A stretch of 11,796 nt of DNA, taken from Caldilineaceae bacterium. GTDB lineage: Bacteria; Chloroflexota; Anaerolineae; Caldilineales; Caldilineaceae. This document shows, piece by piece, positions 1-7,766 of this stretch (its first letter is position 1; each line of letters begins with the position of its first letter). The position numbers and the translations under genes are program-made. The stretch lies in the NCBI GenBank assembly GCA_028819675.1, contig JAPPKT010000267.1:1-11796 (forward strand), read 5' to 3'. Under the pieces are notes generated by a model that worked only from the letters and a program-made list of their open reading frames with translations, was not told where the DNA came from and searched no databases.

Positions 1-275
1 TGCCCATGACCTCGCCGGTCATCTTCTTTGTCTTCCTGACCGGCATGATCGGCACCTTCCAGGTATTTACGGTGGCCTTTGTAACCACCAATGGCGGGCC
101 GGGCGAGGCCAGTCTGTTCTATCTGCTCTACCTGTACCGCACCGGTTGGGAATATCTGCAAATGGGGTATGCGGCGGCGATGGCCTGGCTGCTCTTTGTA
201 ATCCTGCTGGTGATCACACTGCTTTCGCTGCGTATATCGCGCACAACGGTCTTCTATGAGGGCGCGCAGGAATAA
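1..275 (+). CDS. Carbohydrate ABC transporter permease, MalF/UgpA type (5' truncated)
   Basis: This is the C-terminal end of an inner-membrane permease of a sugar ABC importer (COG1175-like, binding-protein-dependent transport family). The frame is open from the left edge, so the gene begins before the window; the Met at position 6 is internal. What remains begins with the P-M-T-S-P-V-I-F-F stretch usual near the EAA-loop end of MalF-type subunits. It continues with the family's 'FQVFTVAFVTTNGGPGEAS' region, a YLYRTGWEYLQMGYAAAMAW segment and a last membrane helix, then a short cytoplasmic tail. It stops 3 nt before the next permease, so the two are almost certainly co-translated and pair as a heterodimer. 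The substrate cannot be read from this piece; a sugar or polyol is likely. The binding protein gene is expected upstream, outside the window. Confidence 0.93.
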   Translation, partial: PMTSPVIFFVFLTGMIGTFQVFTVAFVTTNGGPGEASLFYLLYLYRTGWEYLQMGYAAAMAWLLFVILLVITLLSLRISRTTVFYEGAQE

Positions 276-278
276 CAC

Positions 279-1220
279 ATGTCTGATTCAGGAAGTGCGC
301 AAGCTGGAGGAGCGCTGGTACAACCGCCGCCTGAGATGGGCGGGGCCTGGATGCGCCGCCAGCAGATGGGGCAACGTCTGCTCGGCAGGACCTTCTTGTA
401 CCTGGTGCTGGCCGTCCTGACAGTTGTCCTCGTCGCTCCTCTGGTCTGGATGGTGAGCGCCTCGTTTAAGCCGGAGGGCTATGTCTTCGAGTATCCGCCG
501 CGGCTGATCGCTGAACAGGTCCAGTGGTGGAACTACGTGGAGGCGTGGAACCAGTTTCCGTTCTGGCGCTCTCTGCGCAACACGATGACAATTACCATAG
601 GGGTGGAGGCCGGGCGTCTGCTGAGCGCCAGCCTGACCGCCTATGTCTTTGCCAGGCTGCGCTTCCCGGGCCGCAATGCCCTCTTTCTGCTGGTGCTGAG
701 CACGATGATGATCCCCTATCATGTGGTGCTGATCCCGCAGTATATCCTGTTTCGGGAATTGGCTTGGTTGGACTCATTCAAGCCGCTGATTGTGCCCCAT
801 TTTTTCGGCGGGGGCGCATTTTTCATCTTCCTGTTGCGACAGTTCTTTATGACCATCCCGCGCGACTACGACGACGCCGCGCGTATTGACGGCGCCGGGA
901 CCTTCGCCATACTGTGGCGGATCATTTTGCCGATGTCGAAACCGGCGTTGGCCACGGTCGCGATCTTCACCTTTATGGCCGAGTGGAATGATTTTCTGGC
1001 GCCCTTGATCTATCTGAACTCGCAGGAGAAGTACACCCTGGCGATCGCGATCCGGCAATGGCAGCAGGTGGCGGTGTGGGGCGCGGGCGCCTACGTGCCG
1101 CCGACGTGGAACGCAATCATGGCGATGGCGACCGTGCTGACGATCCCACCCGTGGTCCTTTTCTTTTTCACCCAACGCTATTTCATCCAGGGCGTCGTGA
1201 TCAGCGGTATCAAAGGATGA
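279..1220 (+). CDS. Carbohydrate ABC transporter permease, MalG/UgpE type
   Basis: The product (313 residues) is the second membrane subunit of the sugar importer (COG0395-like). A hydrophilic N-terminus of about 37 residues precedes the first membrane helix. This is longer than in many relatives, so an internal Met could be the true start, although the start at 279 gives the tight 3-nt spacing to the previous gene. The ABC-permease EAA loop is clear at about residues 198-215 (DDAARIDGAG, with Asp where many have Glu), followed by ILPMSKPALATV. This loop docks on the ATPase. The C-terminus ends in FTQRYFIQGVVISGIKG, a very typical MalG-type ending, so the protein is complete. No ATPase gene is visible; such importers often share an MsmX/UgpC-type ATPase encoded elsewhere. 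An 8-bp inverted repeat overlaps the 3' end. Confidence 0.96.
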   Translation: MSDSGSAQAGGALVQPPPEMGGAWMRRQQMGQRLLGRTFLYLVLAVLTVVLVAPLVWMVSASFKPEGYVFEYPPRLIAEQVQWWNYVEAWNQFPFWRSLRNTMTITIGVEAGRLLSASLTAYVFARLRFPGRNALFLLVLSTMMIPYHVVLIPQYILFRELAWLDSFKPLIVPHFFGGGAFFIFLLRQFFMTIPRDYDDAARIDGAGTFAILWRIILPMSKPALATVAIFTFMAEWNDFLAPLIYLNSQEKYTLAIAIRQWQQVAVWGAGAYVPPTWNAIMAMATVLTIPPVVLFFFTQRYFIQGVVISGIKG

Positions 1221-1328
1221 CGCAGGTGTTAGCGGCCACTTGATACCTTGACGGCACCGGTTATCGCAGTCAGTGACCAAGCCCGCGATCTTCTGTCTGG
1301 CTGCATCAATTTGGAACTTGCCGCTAAC
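1206..1328 (+). other. Intergenic region with two inverted repeats after the permease gene
   Basis: GGTATCAA (1206-1213) is matched by TTGATACC (1240-1247), a perfect 8-bp inverted repeat spanning the permease stop codon with a 26-nt loop. GTTAGCGGC (1228-1236) is matched by GCCGCTAAC (1320-1328), a perfect 9-bp inverted repeat 83 nt apart. The two pairs are interleaved. No T-tract follows either, so neither is a standard intrinsic terminator. They may shape the mRNA between permease and isomerase, or be chance. No convincing promoter was found in the 166-nt gap. Confidence 0.4.
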
Positions 1329-1386
1329 CGGGCGTTTGACGAAGCAAATCTCAAGGTGAACGCATACGAAATGAGGAGACGCATAA

Positions 1387-2274
1387 ATGGCGGTTAAGGT
1401 TGGGACCGGGCCCGACTCGTGGGGTATCTGGTTCCCGAGTGATCCCTTGCAGACTCCGTGGCATCGTTTTCTCGATGAGGCCGCCGAAGCCGGTTATGAA
1501 TGGATCGAACTGGGGCCTTACGGTTATCTTCCCACTGATCTGCCCACTCTGCGCCGCGAGTTGGACGGCCGCGGCCTCAGGGTGGCGGGAACGTTCGCCA
1601 TGGAGAGCCTTGAAGTTCCGGAGAAGTGGCCGGAGTTGGAGCGGCAGGTGCTGGGCGCGGGTGAACAATTGGTGGAGTTGGGCGCCCGTTTCCTCGTGCT
1701 GATCGACGGCATGTACTCCGACCTGAAAACGGGCGAACAGGTGGAGCCGGCCGAGCTGGACGGCGACGCCTGGAAACGGTTGATCGATACGACGCACAGA
1801 GTGGCCGATATCGCCCGCGACCGGTTTGGCCTGCAGCTGGTGTTCCATCCCCATGCCGAATCGCACGTCGAGTATACGCAGCAGATCGAGACATTCCTGG
1901 CGCAGACCGACCCGGAACGGGTGGGGTTATGTCTCGATGTGGGGCATCATGCCTATCGCGGCGGCGATGCCGTCGAGTTTATGCGCCAGCATCACGAGCG
2001 CATCCCCTATCTGCACATCAAAAGCGTCGACCGCGCCGTGCAGCAGCAGGTCGAGGCCTCCGGAGTCTCGTTCGCCGAAGCGGTCAGGATGGATATGTTC
2101 GTCGAGCCGGCCCTGGGGTTCGTTGACTTCCTGGCCTTCCGCGACGTGCTGCGCAATATCGGTTTTGACGGTTGGGCGGTGGTCGAGCAGGATATGTACC
2201 CCGCGCCCTTCGACAAGCCCCTGCCGATTGCCAAAAGGACGCGCGCCTACTTGCGCGATATCGGGATCGGATAA
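1387..2274 (+). CDS. Sugar phosphate isomerase/epimerase family protein (TIM barrel, IolE-like)
   Basis: The 295-residue product belongs to the xylose-isomerase-like TIM barrel family (PF01261, COG1082), cytosolic enzymes that isomerise, epimerise or dehydrate sugars and inositols using a divalent metal. The N-terminus resembles inosose dehydratase and relatives (GTGPDSWGIWF, then AGYEWIELGPYGYLP with Glu41). Candidate metal or catalytic residues are His154/His156 and Glu162 in FHPHAESHVE, Asp184 and His187 in CLDVGHH, His210 in YLHIKSVD and Glu267 in VVEQD; these line up with the metal sites of the family by strand order. The length is normal. The start is chosen because GAGGAG at 1373-1378 lies 8 nt upstream of the ATG. 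The gene follows the sugar permeases and precedes a PhyH oxygenase by 45 nt, so it most likely acts on the imported sugar or its oxidised product. The exact reaction cannot be told; IolE activity is only one possibility. Confidence 0.9.
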   Translation: MAVKVGTGPDSWGIWFPSDPLQTPWHRFLDEAAEAGYEWIELGPYGYLPTDLPTLRRELDGRGLRVAGTFAMESLEVPEKWPELERQVLGAGEQLVELGARFLVLIDGMYSDLKTGEQVEPAELDGDAWKRLIDTTHRVADIARDRFGLQLVFHPHAESHVEYTQQIETFLAQTDPERVGLCLDVGHHAYRGGDAVEFMRQHHERIPYLHIKSVDRAVQQQVEASGVSFAEAVRMDMFVEPALGFVDFLAFRDVLRNIGFDGWAVVEQDMYPAPFDKPLPIAKRTRAYLRDIGIG

Positions 2275-2319
2275 TCGGACAAAGAACAGCTGGCGCACAC
2301 CAGGAGGGAATGGCGCGAA

Positions 2320-3117
2320 ATGTTGACTACCGAACAGATAGCCCACTTTGAGACCTTTGGCTTCGTCGTCAGGCGGCAGTGCTTCTCCGCCACCGAAATC
2401 GCGGAGATCAGCAGCGCCTTCGACGACGTGCTGACCGCGGACCGCAAGGGGCAGCCCTTCGATGGGGCGGCGCGGCAGGCGGTGCTCGGCTTCATCGAGA
2501 AGCGGCCGCTGCTGTCCGGCCTCGCCGAGGATGATCGCATCTACCAGCCTCTGGAGCAGTTGCTCGGCCCCGGCTTCGTCTGGATCGGGTCCGACGGCAA
2601 CCTCTACGTCGGCGACACCAGCTGGCATCCCGACGGCTCGGTTCTTGACTATGGGCGCATAAAGGTCGCCTTCTACCTCGACCGGGTGACCAAGGACACC
2701 GGCTGCCTGCGGGTGATCCCCGGTTCGCACCAACTGCCCTTGCACGCCGCGCTCGACCCGCTCCTGGGGCAGCGCGCCGATTCCAACCACAGGCCGTTCG
2801 ATACGGACGGCCCCGGCGTGCCCAGTTTTCCGCTCGAGTCCCAGCCCGGCGATGTCGTCTTCTTCAACCAGAACCTGTGGCATGCCGCCTTCGGCGGGAA
2901 GACGGGGCGGCGCATGTTCACCATGAACTTCGGCGCGCAGCCGTCAAAGGATGAGCACATCGACTTTCTGAAACGGGTCTACCAAAGCAACCTCAAGCAT
3001 GTGGAGAACATGCAGTATACGCAATCGGCCCGCGTCTACGAAGATGCCTTCCTCTACAGCGAACAGCCGCGCATCAAGGGCATGGTGGGCAAGCTGGTGG
3101 AGCTGGGTTTCAAATGA
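2320..3117 (+). CDS. Phytanoyl-CoA dioxygenase (PhyH) family Fe(II)/2-oxoglutarate oxygenase
   Basis: The product (265 residues, normal for bacterial members of PF05721/COG5285) should be a cytosolic non-haem iron oxygenase that hydroxylates a small molecule while converting 2-oxoglutarate to succinate. The facial triad is visible: His103 and Asp105 in SWHPDGS, and distal His188 in NLWHAAF. Arg197/Arg198 in GRRMF are suited to bind 2-oxoglutarate. The usual 'DTGCLRVIPGSH' and 'QPGDVVFFNQNLWH' segments lie between them. The N-terminal 'FETFGFVVRRQCFSATEI' is the standard family opening. An AGGAGG at 2302-2307 is 12 nt upstream of the chosen ATG, slightly long; the ATG at 2310 is out of frame and closes quickly. 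The gene shares an operon with the isomerase. PhyH proteins next to sugar importers are common, but substrates are mostly unknown; a sugar, polyol or phosphonate-like compound is possible. Confidence 0.92.
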   Translation: MLTTEQIAHFETFGFVVRRQCFSATEIAEISSAFDDVLTADRKGQPFDGAARQAVLGFIEKRPLLSGLAEDDRIYQPLEQLLGPGFVWIGSDGNLYVGDTSWHPDGSVLDYGRIKVAFYLDRVTKDTGCLRVIPGSHQLPLHAALDPLLGQRADSNHRPFDTDGPGVPSFPLESQPGDVVFFNQNLWHAAFGGKTGRRMFTMNFGAQPSKDEHIDFLKRVYQSNLKHVENMQYTQSARVYEDAFLYSEQPRIKGMVGKLVELGFK

Positions 3118-3210
3118 TGGGCAGGGCGGGCGGTGCCGCACACTGAGCGTGTCATGCAACCTGCGCCAGGTGCCATCGTCCCGCCGCTTCCCCAAGTAGG
3201 TGTAGACGCC

Positions 3211-3237
3211 CTGCCGCGGCGGAAAGCCGCCTGGCAG
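3211..3237. terminator. Stem-loop between convergent genes (candidate bidirectional terminator)
   Basis: CTGCC (3211-3215) pairs with GGCAG (3233-3237), and inside it GGCGG (3218-3222) pairs with CCGCC (3227-3231) around an AAAG loop. The only interruption is GC opposite a single T. The structure lies about 95 nt after the PhyH gene and 100 nt after the end of the opposing kinase gene, where a shared terminator is expected. No T-tract follows on either strand, so it is not a classical Rho-independent terminator. The rest of 3118-3338 shows no gene. Confidence 0.45.
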
Positions 3238-3338
3238 CATCCGTCACTGCATGCCCCCTGAAGTCAGGTCGAGTATTGCATCAACCACCACACGCATATC
3301 CAGGCTGCGGAGTCGTCATCCCGCAAATCCCACTTCGT

Positions 3339-4241
3339 TCAAACCTCACCAAGCCCCGCCCCAATCCTATTGACCTCGGCAACGACCTCATCCGCCTCCT
3401 CCGTCCCGTGCTCCACACAGAACAGCGCATCCTCCAGCAAAAACAGGCAATCGGCATAGAAACGAACGCGCTCCCAGCACTGGTCCATCAGCGGATAGAC
3501 CTTTGCGCAACGCCGCAAAAACGCATCTCCGAAGCAGACGCGCAGCCCCGCAAAGTCCACGGCCGGGTCGCCGATTCCGGCATGCCCGAAATCGATCATG
3601 CCCACCACCCGCCGCGCCTCCGCGCTGTACAGTGTATTGCTCGACCCAAAGTCACCGTGCCGCAGCACGTTACTGAAAGCGAACCGCTCCTCGTCCCCCA
3701 GAAAAGCGTCAAACTGCTCTGTCGTCCACGCCCGCGCCTCCACCGTCAGCCGCGGGAACACGACCTGCTCGAACTGGCCCAGCATCTCCCGCAACGCAGC
3801 CGGCGAGTCGGACGGCTCCTGCGGAATATCGACCGTTTCAGTCGGAACTGCGTGCAGCGCCTGCAAAAACGACCCAATATCCGCAGCCAGGCGGTCGACC
3901 GTTCCCTCATCACCGATCCGCCTGAAATCCTCCGGCCACAGCGGACTGCCCGGCAGCTTGCGATAACCCACAAACGCCCGCCCCACCTCGTCGTCCGGAT
4001 TGAGGTAAATGTACTCCGGCGTCGCCAGCGGCACCCGCTGCCGCACCGCCCTCAAGATCGCCTCCTCCCGTCGCAGCCTCTTAACACCCGCCGCAAACTT
4101 CGGAAATCGAAAAATCAGCTCCCCATTGACCAGAATCAGCTCATCATTCTGCCCCGCCCGAAACAGCTCAACCCTCTCCAACCCCAACCCCGGACAAACC
4201 GCCTCAATACTCTCCCTGAACCCCTCCAACCCGTCTCCCAC
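3339..4241 (-). CDS. Aminoglycoside phosphotransferase (APH)/choline kinase-fold family protein
   Basis: The 300-residue product has the protein-kinase-like APH fold (PF01636), cytosolic enzymes that move a phosphate from ATP to a hydroxyl of a small molecule. Visible motifs in order are FRFPK with Lys48 (ATP-binding lysine), a following LRREEAIL helix with Glu59/Glu60, the catalytic loop LRHGDFGSSN with His195, Asp197 and Asn202, and the Mg-binding MIDFGHAGIGDPAVDF with Asp217. All key residues are present, so it should be active. The family includes homoserine, methylthioribose, macrolide and aminoglycoside kinases; nothing here points to a particular substrate or to drug resistance. Translation starts at a GTG, supported by GAGGGGG at 4252-4246 a few bases upstream. 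It lies 153 nt downstream of the DUF255 gene on the same strand, with heptamer array A between them, so shared transcription is possible but not shown. Its wobble positions are strongly G-rich. Confidence 0.9.
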   Translation of the reverse strand: MGDGLEGFRESIEAVCPGLGLERVELFRAGQNDELILVNGELIFRFPKFAAGVKRLRREEAILRAVRQRVPLATPEYIYLNPDDEVGRAFVGYRKLPGSPLWPEDFRRIGDEGTVDRLAADIGSFLQALHAVPTETVDIPQEPSDSPAALREMLGQFEQVVFPRLTVEARAWTTEQFDAFLGDEERFAFSNVLRHGDFGSSNTLYSAEARRVVGMIDFGHAGIGDPAVDFAGLRVCFGDAFLRRCAKVYPLMDQCWERVRFYADCLFLLEDALFCVEHGTEEADEVVAEVNRIGAGLGEV

Positions 4242-4302
4242 TCTTCCCCCTCAAAGAAATCTCTGCCCTCAACGGACTAACCACTACCAACCCCTCGCGC
4301 AC

Positions 4303-4311
4303 CAGTGATGT

Positions 4312-4316
<5 letters not shown>
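4303..4316. promoter_or_regulatory. 14-bp palindrome at the edge of heptamer array A
   Basis: CAGTGA and TCACTG flank a central TG, giving a perfect 6-bp inverted repeat about 60 nt upstream of the kinase GTG. It could be an operator, but its right half is the start of the first heptamer unit (CACTGAC), so chance is also reasonable. Confidence 0.25.
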
Positions 4317-6467
<2,151 letters not shown>

Positions 6468-6663
6468 GGTGATTCCTCCGGCGCAGCCGCGCCGCAAATT
6501 GTGGATGGGCGTGAATTGGTTCTGCGCGAACGGTGCGAACTGTCCTCTGCCGGCTCCGCACGTGGGCGCTATGACTTCCGCCAAACGCACAGCCCGTTCA
6601 ACGCCGCGCTGAATTCAAGGGGGGCTCCCGCCATTATAACGGAATGCCAAAAGCCGCGCCGAA

Positions 6664-6714
6664 TCCCCCCTCGTAGGTTTGCATGCCTGCATCCCAAAAC
6701 GAGGACAAACTCTC
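6664..6714 (-). repeat. Composite repeat, core copy 1
   Basis: This 51-nt core matches 7261-7311 at 38 of 51 positions (hand alignment, same orientation). The best shared block is TGCATCCCAAAA on the plus strand. Read on the minus strand, both copies can encode a similar peptide (ES-S--FWDA--QT pattern), but copy 1 has two TAG codons directly upstream in that frame. It is either a decayed gene fragment or a non-coding repeat. It is followed, 67 nt later, by array B. Confidence 0.7.
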
Positions 6715-6781
6715 CTACTACTCCGGCAACAACCAAGCCACGGTCAGTTCCCATTCCATTTCCCGCCAGAATTAGCGCCGT

Positions 6782-6816
6782 CTCTGACCCCTAACCCCTG
6801 TCCCCTGGCTCCTGCA
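6782..6816. repeat. Heptanucleotide array B (5 degenerate units)
   Basis: Five 7-bp units in register: CTCTGAC, CCCTAAC, CCCTGTC, CCCTGGC and TCCTGCA, then G. It has the same polarity and the same CTGCAG end as arrays A and C but is shorter and more degenerate, as expected of an old or founder copy. It is preceded by GCGCCGT, matching GCGCCGC before array C. Confidence 0.8.
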
Positions 6817-6819
6817 GTT

Positions 6820-6850
6820 TTGGGCGGTCGGGCCGATTAGGCCCGCCCAA
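6820..6850. other. Inverted repeat between array B and the homopolymer block
   Basis: TTGGGC (6820-6825) pairs with GCCCAA (6845-6850), and GGGCC (6830-6834) pairs with GGCCC (6840-6844) around a GATTA loop, leaving a 4-nt bulge on the left arm: 11 base pairs in total. It sits 3 nt after the CTGCAG of array B and 2 nt before a run of 14 G. Its role is unknown; it could mark the edge of a repeat element or be linked to whatever produced the homopolymers. Confidence 0.5.
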
Positions 6851-6852
6851 TT

Positions 6853-7010
6853 GGGGGGGGGGGGGGCGCGGCCCCCCCCCGCCCCCCCCACCCCCCCCCC
6901 CCCCCCCACCCCCAAAAAAACACACCCCCCCCCCCCCCCCTCTTTTTTGGGGGGGGGGGCCTTTTGCCCCCCCCCTTGGGGGGGGGGCCCCCCCCCCCCA
7001 ACGCCCCCCC
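6853..7010. repeat. Extreme G/C homopolymer block (possible assembly artefact)
   Basis: The block is almost entirely runs: 14 G at 6853-6866, then C runs of 9, 8, 17, 5 and 16 broken by single bases and a run of 7 A, 6 T, 11 G (6949-6959), 9 C, 10 G (6978-6987), 12 C (6988-6999) and 7 C. All apparent reading frames here are Gly/Pro homopolymers and are not genes. Such dense runs are unusual for a bacterial chromosome and fit low-quality or dark-cycle reads joined at a contig gap. If real, the block could form G-quadruplex or i-motif structures. Confidence 0.75.
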
Positions 7011-7260
7011 TCCGACCACACGCCTCATCGACCGGGTGTCGCCATTGGTAGCAGGTCTCTAATCGAACGAGTTTCGCAAACCCACTTCCCTCCAGTCCCC
7101 TAGCCTATCTCACTCAGCCAATACCGCGGCAGTCTCTCCTCACGCCTCTCCACCCTCTCCTCGCCCTTGTACCTGCCCTGTGCCCCGCTAAGAGGCGGAA
7201 CACAATATCGCCTATCCCCGCCCATTCCCCGCCTGACCCTTTTCGCCCCAAAACCGGCAC
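7011..7260. other. Non-coding stretch, no recognised feature
   Basis: This part between the homopolymer block and core copy 2 is pyrimidine-rich on the plus strand. A 74-codon minus-strand frame from a GTG at 7338 runs through it, but its downstream half is low-complexity Arg/Gly and shows no family, so it is not called as a gene. No tRNA, promoter or clear hairpin was seen. It may contain further decayed parts of the composite repeat. Confidence 0.5.
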
Positions 7261-7311
7261 CCACCCCTGGAAGGTCTGCACGAGTGCATCCCAAAATGGC
7301 GACGAACTTTC
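7261..7311 (-). repeat. Composite repeat, core copy 2
   Basis: Partner of 6664-6714 (38 of 51 identical). On the minus strand it reads without stops as ESSSPFWDALVQTFQGW, inside a small open frame beginning at a GTG at 7338. Substitutions between the copies fall about equally at codon positions one and three, so the comparison does not show protein-level selection. Array C begins 66 nt further on, against 67 nt for copy 1 and array B. Confidence 0.7.
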
Positions 7312-7377
7312 ATATTCCTCATACCGCAACACAGGCACGTCCCGACCGTCTAAGCTCTGAGGCAGGAGATGCGCCGC

Positions 7378-7496
7378 CTCTAACCACTAACCACTGACTA
7401 CTGACTACTGACTACGGACTACGGACTACTGACTACTGACTACTGACTACTGACCACTGACCACTGACCACTGACTACTGACTACTGACTACTGCA
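7378..7496. repeat. Heptanucleotide array C (17 units)
   Basis: Seventeen uninterrupted 7-bp units: CTCTAAC, CACTAAC, CACTGAC, TACTGAC twice, TACGGAC twice, TACTGAC four times, CACTGAC three times, TACTGAC twice and TACTGCA, followed by G to give CTGCAG. Variant units occur in blocks, as in array A. The array ends 21 nt before the -35 box of the importer promoter, so it forms the upstream border of that operon. Confidence 0.95.
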
Positions 7497-7517
7497 GTCC
7501 CGGTTTGCATAAGCTTG

Positions 7518-7546
7518 TTGACAGCAACCGATCAGAATGCTACCAT
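7518..7546 (+). promoter_or_regulatory. Sigma70-type promoter for the peptide importer operon
   Basis: A consensus -35 box TTGACA (7518-7523) is followed after exactly 17 nt by TACCAT (7541-7546, 4 of 6 matches to the -10 consensus), preceded by TGC, an extended -10. Transcription would start near 7553, leaving a leader of roughly 210 nt before the binding-protein gene. Box spacing and position fit well; expression is not shown. Confidence 0.6.
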
Positions 7547-7683
7547 GCTCCTGCTCCCCCGGCCTGTACGATGTGACCTGTGTCTCTGTCACGCAGGATT
7601 CCGACGCAAGGTTTTCCTCCGCGAAAGACTGTGCAGTAGTTCCATCTTCGGCTGCTGCATTTCGGGGTGCCATAAACTCTATC

Positions 7684-7711
7684 GACCGGATTCGTTTGAG
7701 CGATTCCGGTC
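7684..7711 (+). promoter_or_regulatory. Stem-loop in the importer leader (operator or mRNA structure)
   Basis: GACCGGA (7684-7690) pairs with TCCGGTC (7705-7711); after one T-T mismatch, TCG (7692-7694) pairs with CGA (7701-7703), leaving a TTTGAG loop. This gives 10 base pairs in a 28-nt element about 55 nt before the start codon. No T-tract follows, so it is not a standard terminator. It could be a repressor site or a leader structure controlling translation. Confidence 0.5.
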
Positions 7712-7766
7712 CGGGGTCCATTCATGAGGTGGGGCTCCGCAATACCAAATTACAGGGGATTCTAGA

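Noticed and set aside
1336..1370. Possible promoter with TTGACG before the isomerase gene
   Set aside because: No acceptable -10 box at 16-18 nt spacing; co-transcription with the permeases is simpler.
3276..4280. 334-codon open frame on the plus strand opposite the kinase gene
   Set aside because: It is an Arg/Pro-rich shadow without motifs, while the minus strand carries the full APH catalytic set.
6468..6590. 41-residue N-terminal extension of the DUF255 protein
   Set aside because: A good Shine-Dalgarno and the family N-terminus support the start at 6467; the extension has no family similarity or signal peptide.
6791..7051. Small open frames on both strands in the homopolymer block
   Set aside because: They encode only Gly or Pro runs produced by the G and C tracts.
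7114..7338. 74-codon minus-strand frame containing core copy 2
   Set aside because: Its second half is low-complexity, the related copy 1 is broken by stops in the same frame, and substitutions show no excess at third positions; it is kept only as part of a repeat.
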